This document shows positions 5,391-6,548 of a stretch of DNA of 6,548 nucleotides, one piece after another. The DNA comes from an uncultured Flavobacteriales bacterium (GTDB lineage Bacteria > Bacteroidota > Bacteroidia > Flavobacteriales > CALTNV01): the NCBI GenBank assembly GCA_943845485.1, contig CALTNV010000080.1:1-6548 (forward strand). The letters are read 5' to 3'. How positions within the stretch are numbered: the first letter of the stretch is position 1; each line of letters starts with the position of its first letter. Under the pieces are notes generated by a model, which was not told the origin of the DNA, ran no database searches, and worked only from the letters and a program-made list of their open reading frames with translations. The position numbers and the translations under genes are program-made.

Positions 5391-6548
5391 TTATTGATTT
5401 GATGTTTTTGTATATACAATCTCTAATTTAATTTTATCAGAAACTGCCTCTTGTCCGTTTAAAACTGCTCTATTAATTGAAACAGCACTATTTGCACTAG
5501 ATAGATAAAGACTCCTGTTTTTATCTACTCCGGTAATCACATTTTGAATATAACTAGTTAAATTAATCTCATATCTTTTTTCTGCAGCATTATAAAAATC
5601 ATTATAAAGCCTTTCAATATCTGACAAATGGCCTGCAAAAAAAACCTCTTCTCCTAAATCATTGTAATAGGTAACAACAATTTGCTCTGGAACACTATAA
5701 ACCTCATCAGAGTTTTCTTCTACAGGAATATACAAAATTGCTCTATTAATAATTTTAAAAGGTAAACTATCAGTATTATCTAAAAATGGTAAATCAATTT
5801 TTCCCTGAACTCCAAACCCTGCTTGGACATAAAAATTTTGATTTCCCATAATAGGATTGTCAATTACGTTTTGAACATCGGTACCAACGTAATCATGTTC
5901 AAAAGATGAGTAATAAGCACATAAATCATTAATTAAAAAATCATAAGTATAACTACTCCCGTCATTAGGATCGTGATAATACATTCTAACGCGAGAATAA
6001 AAACTAAGAGGATTTAGAGTAGCAACACAGCCTTGACCTGGACCAAACATATTATCTGGCTGAAGGTTTAACCCTTTAACATAACTTGTAAAATCATCTT
6101 TTGAAATTATTTGGGTCGTTGATAAATTGATAATATCTTGTCCATAAAAAGGGTTTAACCTTACAATTAAAGAAGGAGGTATCATTTCTCCCCCAAACTG
6201 AATAGAATCATTAATGTCAAATTCAAGCTGATTAAAATTTTGATCAGCAATATCAACAGAACCTACAGTTAATAAACGATCGCTTAAATATGCACTATCA
6301 ACATTCATTTCCTCTTCTATTTCAAAAACAGAAACTGTTTGTTGGGTTAAAACACCATAAATATCTTCATTTGGATAGTACTCCATAAAAACAATCATAG
6401 AGTCTACCACCAAATCATTCGCGTCTCCAGAAGAAGATTGAGTAGAGAAATCTAAGAAATCTCCATTTAAACGCATCTGAGTATAAATAGAATTCTTCAC
6501 CCCTCCAAATGACGGATCTACGTATGAACCAAAAAGAATCCTAGAAAC
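5391..6548 (-). CDS. DUF4270 family protein, C-terminal 385 residues (5' end outside window)
   Basis: The reading frame is open to the window edge, so the N-terminus, including any signal peptide, is missing. A GTG at 6500 has been available as a start, but the frame continues upstream as FGSYVDPSFGG, the conserved LxGSYxDPxFG-type opening of the DUF4270 core, so GTG is an internal valine. The rest is beta-rich, acidic and poor in cysteine, with no membrane segment. The C-terminal stretch INRAVLNGQEAVSDKIKLEIVYTKTSNQ includes the family's typical RAVLxG and KLEIxYT ending. The family is Bacteroidota-specific, often predicted as a lipoprotein, and of unknown function. From memory, it is commonly found next to glmS in flavobacteria, often with a glycogen synthase gene upstream, which could not be checked here. 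It ends 3 nt before the glmS start. Confidence 0.85.
   Translation of the reverse strand, partial: VSRILFGSYVDPSFGGVKNSIYTQMRLNGDFLDFSTQSSSGDANDLVVDSMIVFMEYYPNEDIYGVLTQQTVSVFEIEEEMNVDSAYLSDRLLTVGSVDIADQNFNQLEFDINDSIQFGGEMIPPSLIVRLNPFYGQDIINLSTTQIISKDDFTSYVKGLNLQPDNMFGPGQGCVATLNPLSFYSRVRMYYHDPNDGSSYTYDFLINDLCAYYSSFEHDYVGTDVQNVIDNPIMGNQNFYVQAGFGVQGKIDLPFLDNTDSLPFKIINRAILYIPVEENSDEVYSVPEQIVVTYYNDLGEEVFFAGHLSDIERLYNDFYNAAEKRYEINLTSYIQNVITGVDKNRSLYLSSANSAVSINRAVLNGQEAVSDKIKLEIVYTKTSNQ

Noticed and set aside
5388..5400. Possible glmS ribozyme or riboswitch
   Set aside because: Only 3 nt separate glmS from the upstream gene, and the ribozyme is a feature of Firmicutes-type glmS leaders.
1..6548. 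Mobile element, CRISPR array, defence or secondary-metabolite system
   Set aside because: No transposase, integrase, repeat-spacer pattern or matching gene families; all the genes are housekeeping or operon neighbours with uniform base composition.

Overview
The window is AT-rich chromosomal DNA from a member of the Bacteroidota, most likely a marine-type flavobacterium. The evidence is a DUF4270 protein (a family essentially confined to this phylum), a promoter of the Bacteroidota type (TTG, 19 nt, TAnnTTTG), a short RbfA, and mostly missing Shine-Dalgarno sequences. Every gene lies on the minus strand, so transcription runs from high to low coordinates.

The upstream block (6548 to 1215) is a tight run of five genes with gaps of 3, 8, 12 and 4 nt. 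They are a DUF4270 protein whose 5' end lies outside the window, glmS (glucosamine-6-phosphate synthase), an alpha/beta hydrolase, rbfA (30S maturation factor) and a LolC/LolE/FtsX-like ABC permease. They are probably co-transcribed. A modest hairpin followed by a T-run overlaps the permease stop codon and probably ends the unit.

The gap at 931-1214 (284 nt) separates this unit from the str operon. It holds the str promoter (984-1013), an unexplained 8-bp inverted repeat (1105-1125), and no convincing gene.

The downstream block is the start of the str operon: rpsL (S12), rpsG (S7), and the first 11 codons of fusA (EF-G) running off the window at position 1. The fusA start is too short to show as an ordinary ORF but is clear from its sequence and position. 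Both rpsL and rpsG have SD-like purine motifs 8-9 nt before the start; the other genes show none.

Functionally, the str operon and RbfA serve the ribosome and translation. GlmS, the permease and probably the DUF4270 protein concern the cell envelope. The window is mostly conserved housekeeping DNA. I see no mobile element, CRISPR array, defence island or clearly new system. The most interesting items are the uncharacterised DUF4270-hydrolase-permease company around glmS, the RbfA lacking the classical AxG motif, and the SD contrast between the two operons.
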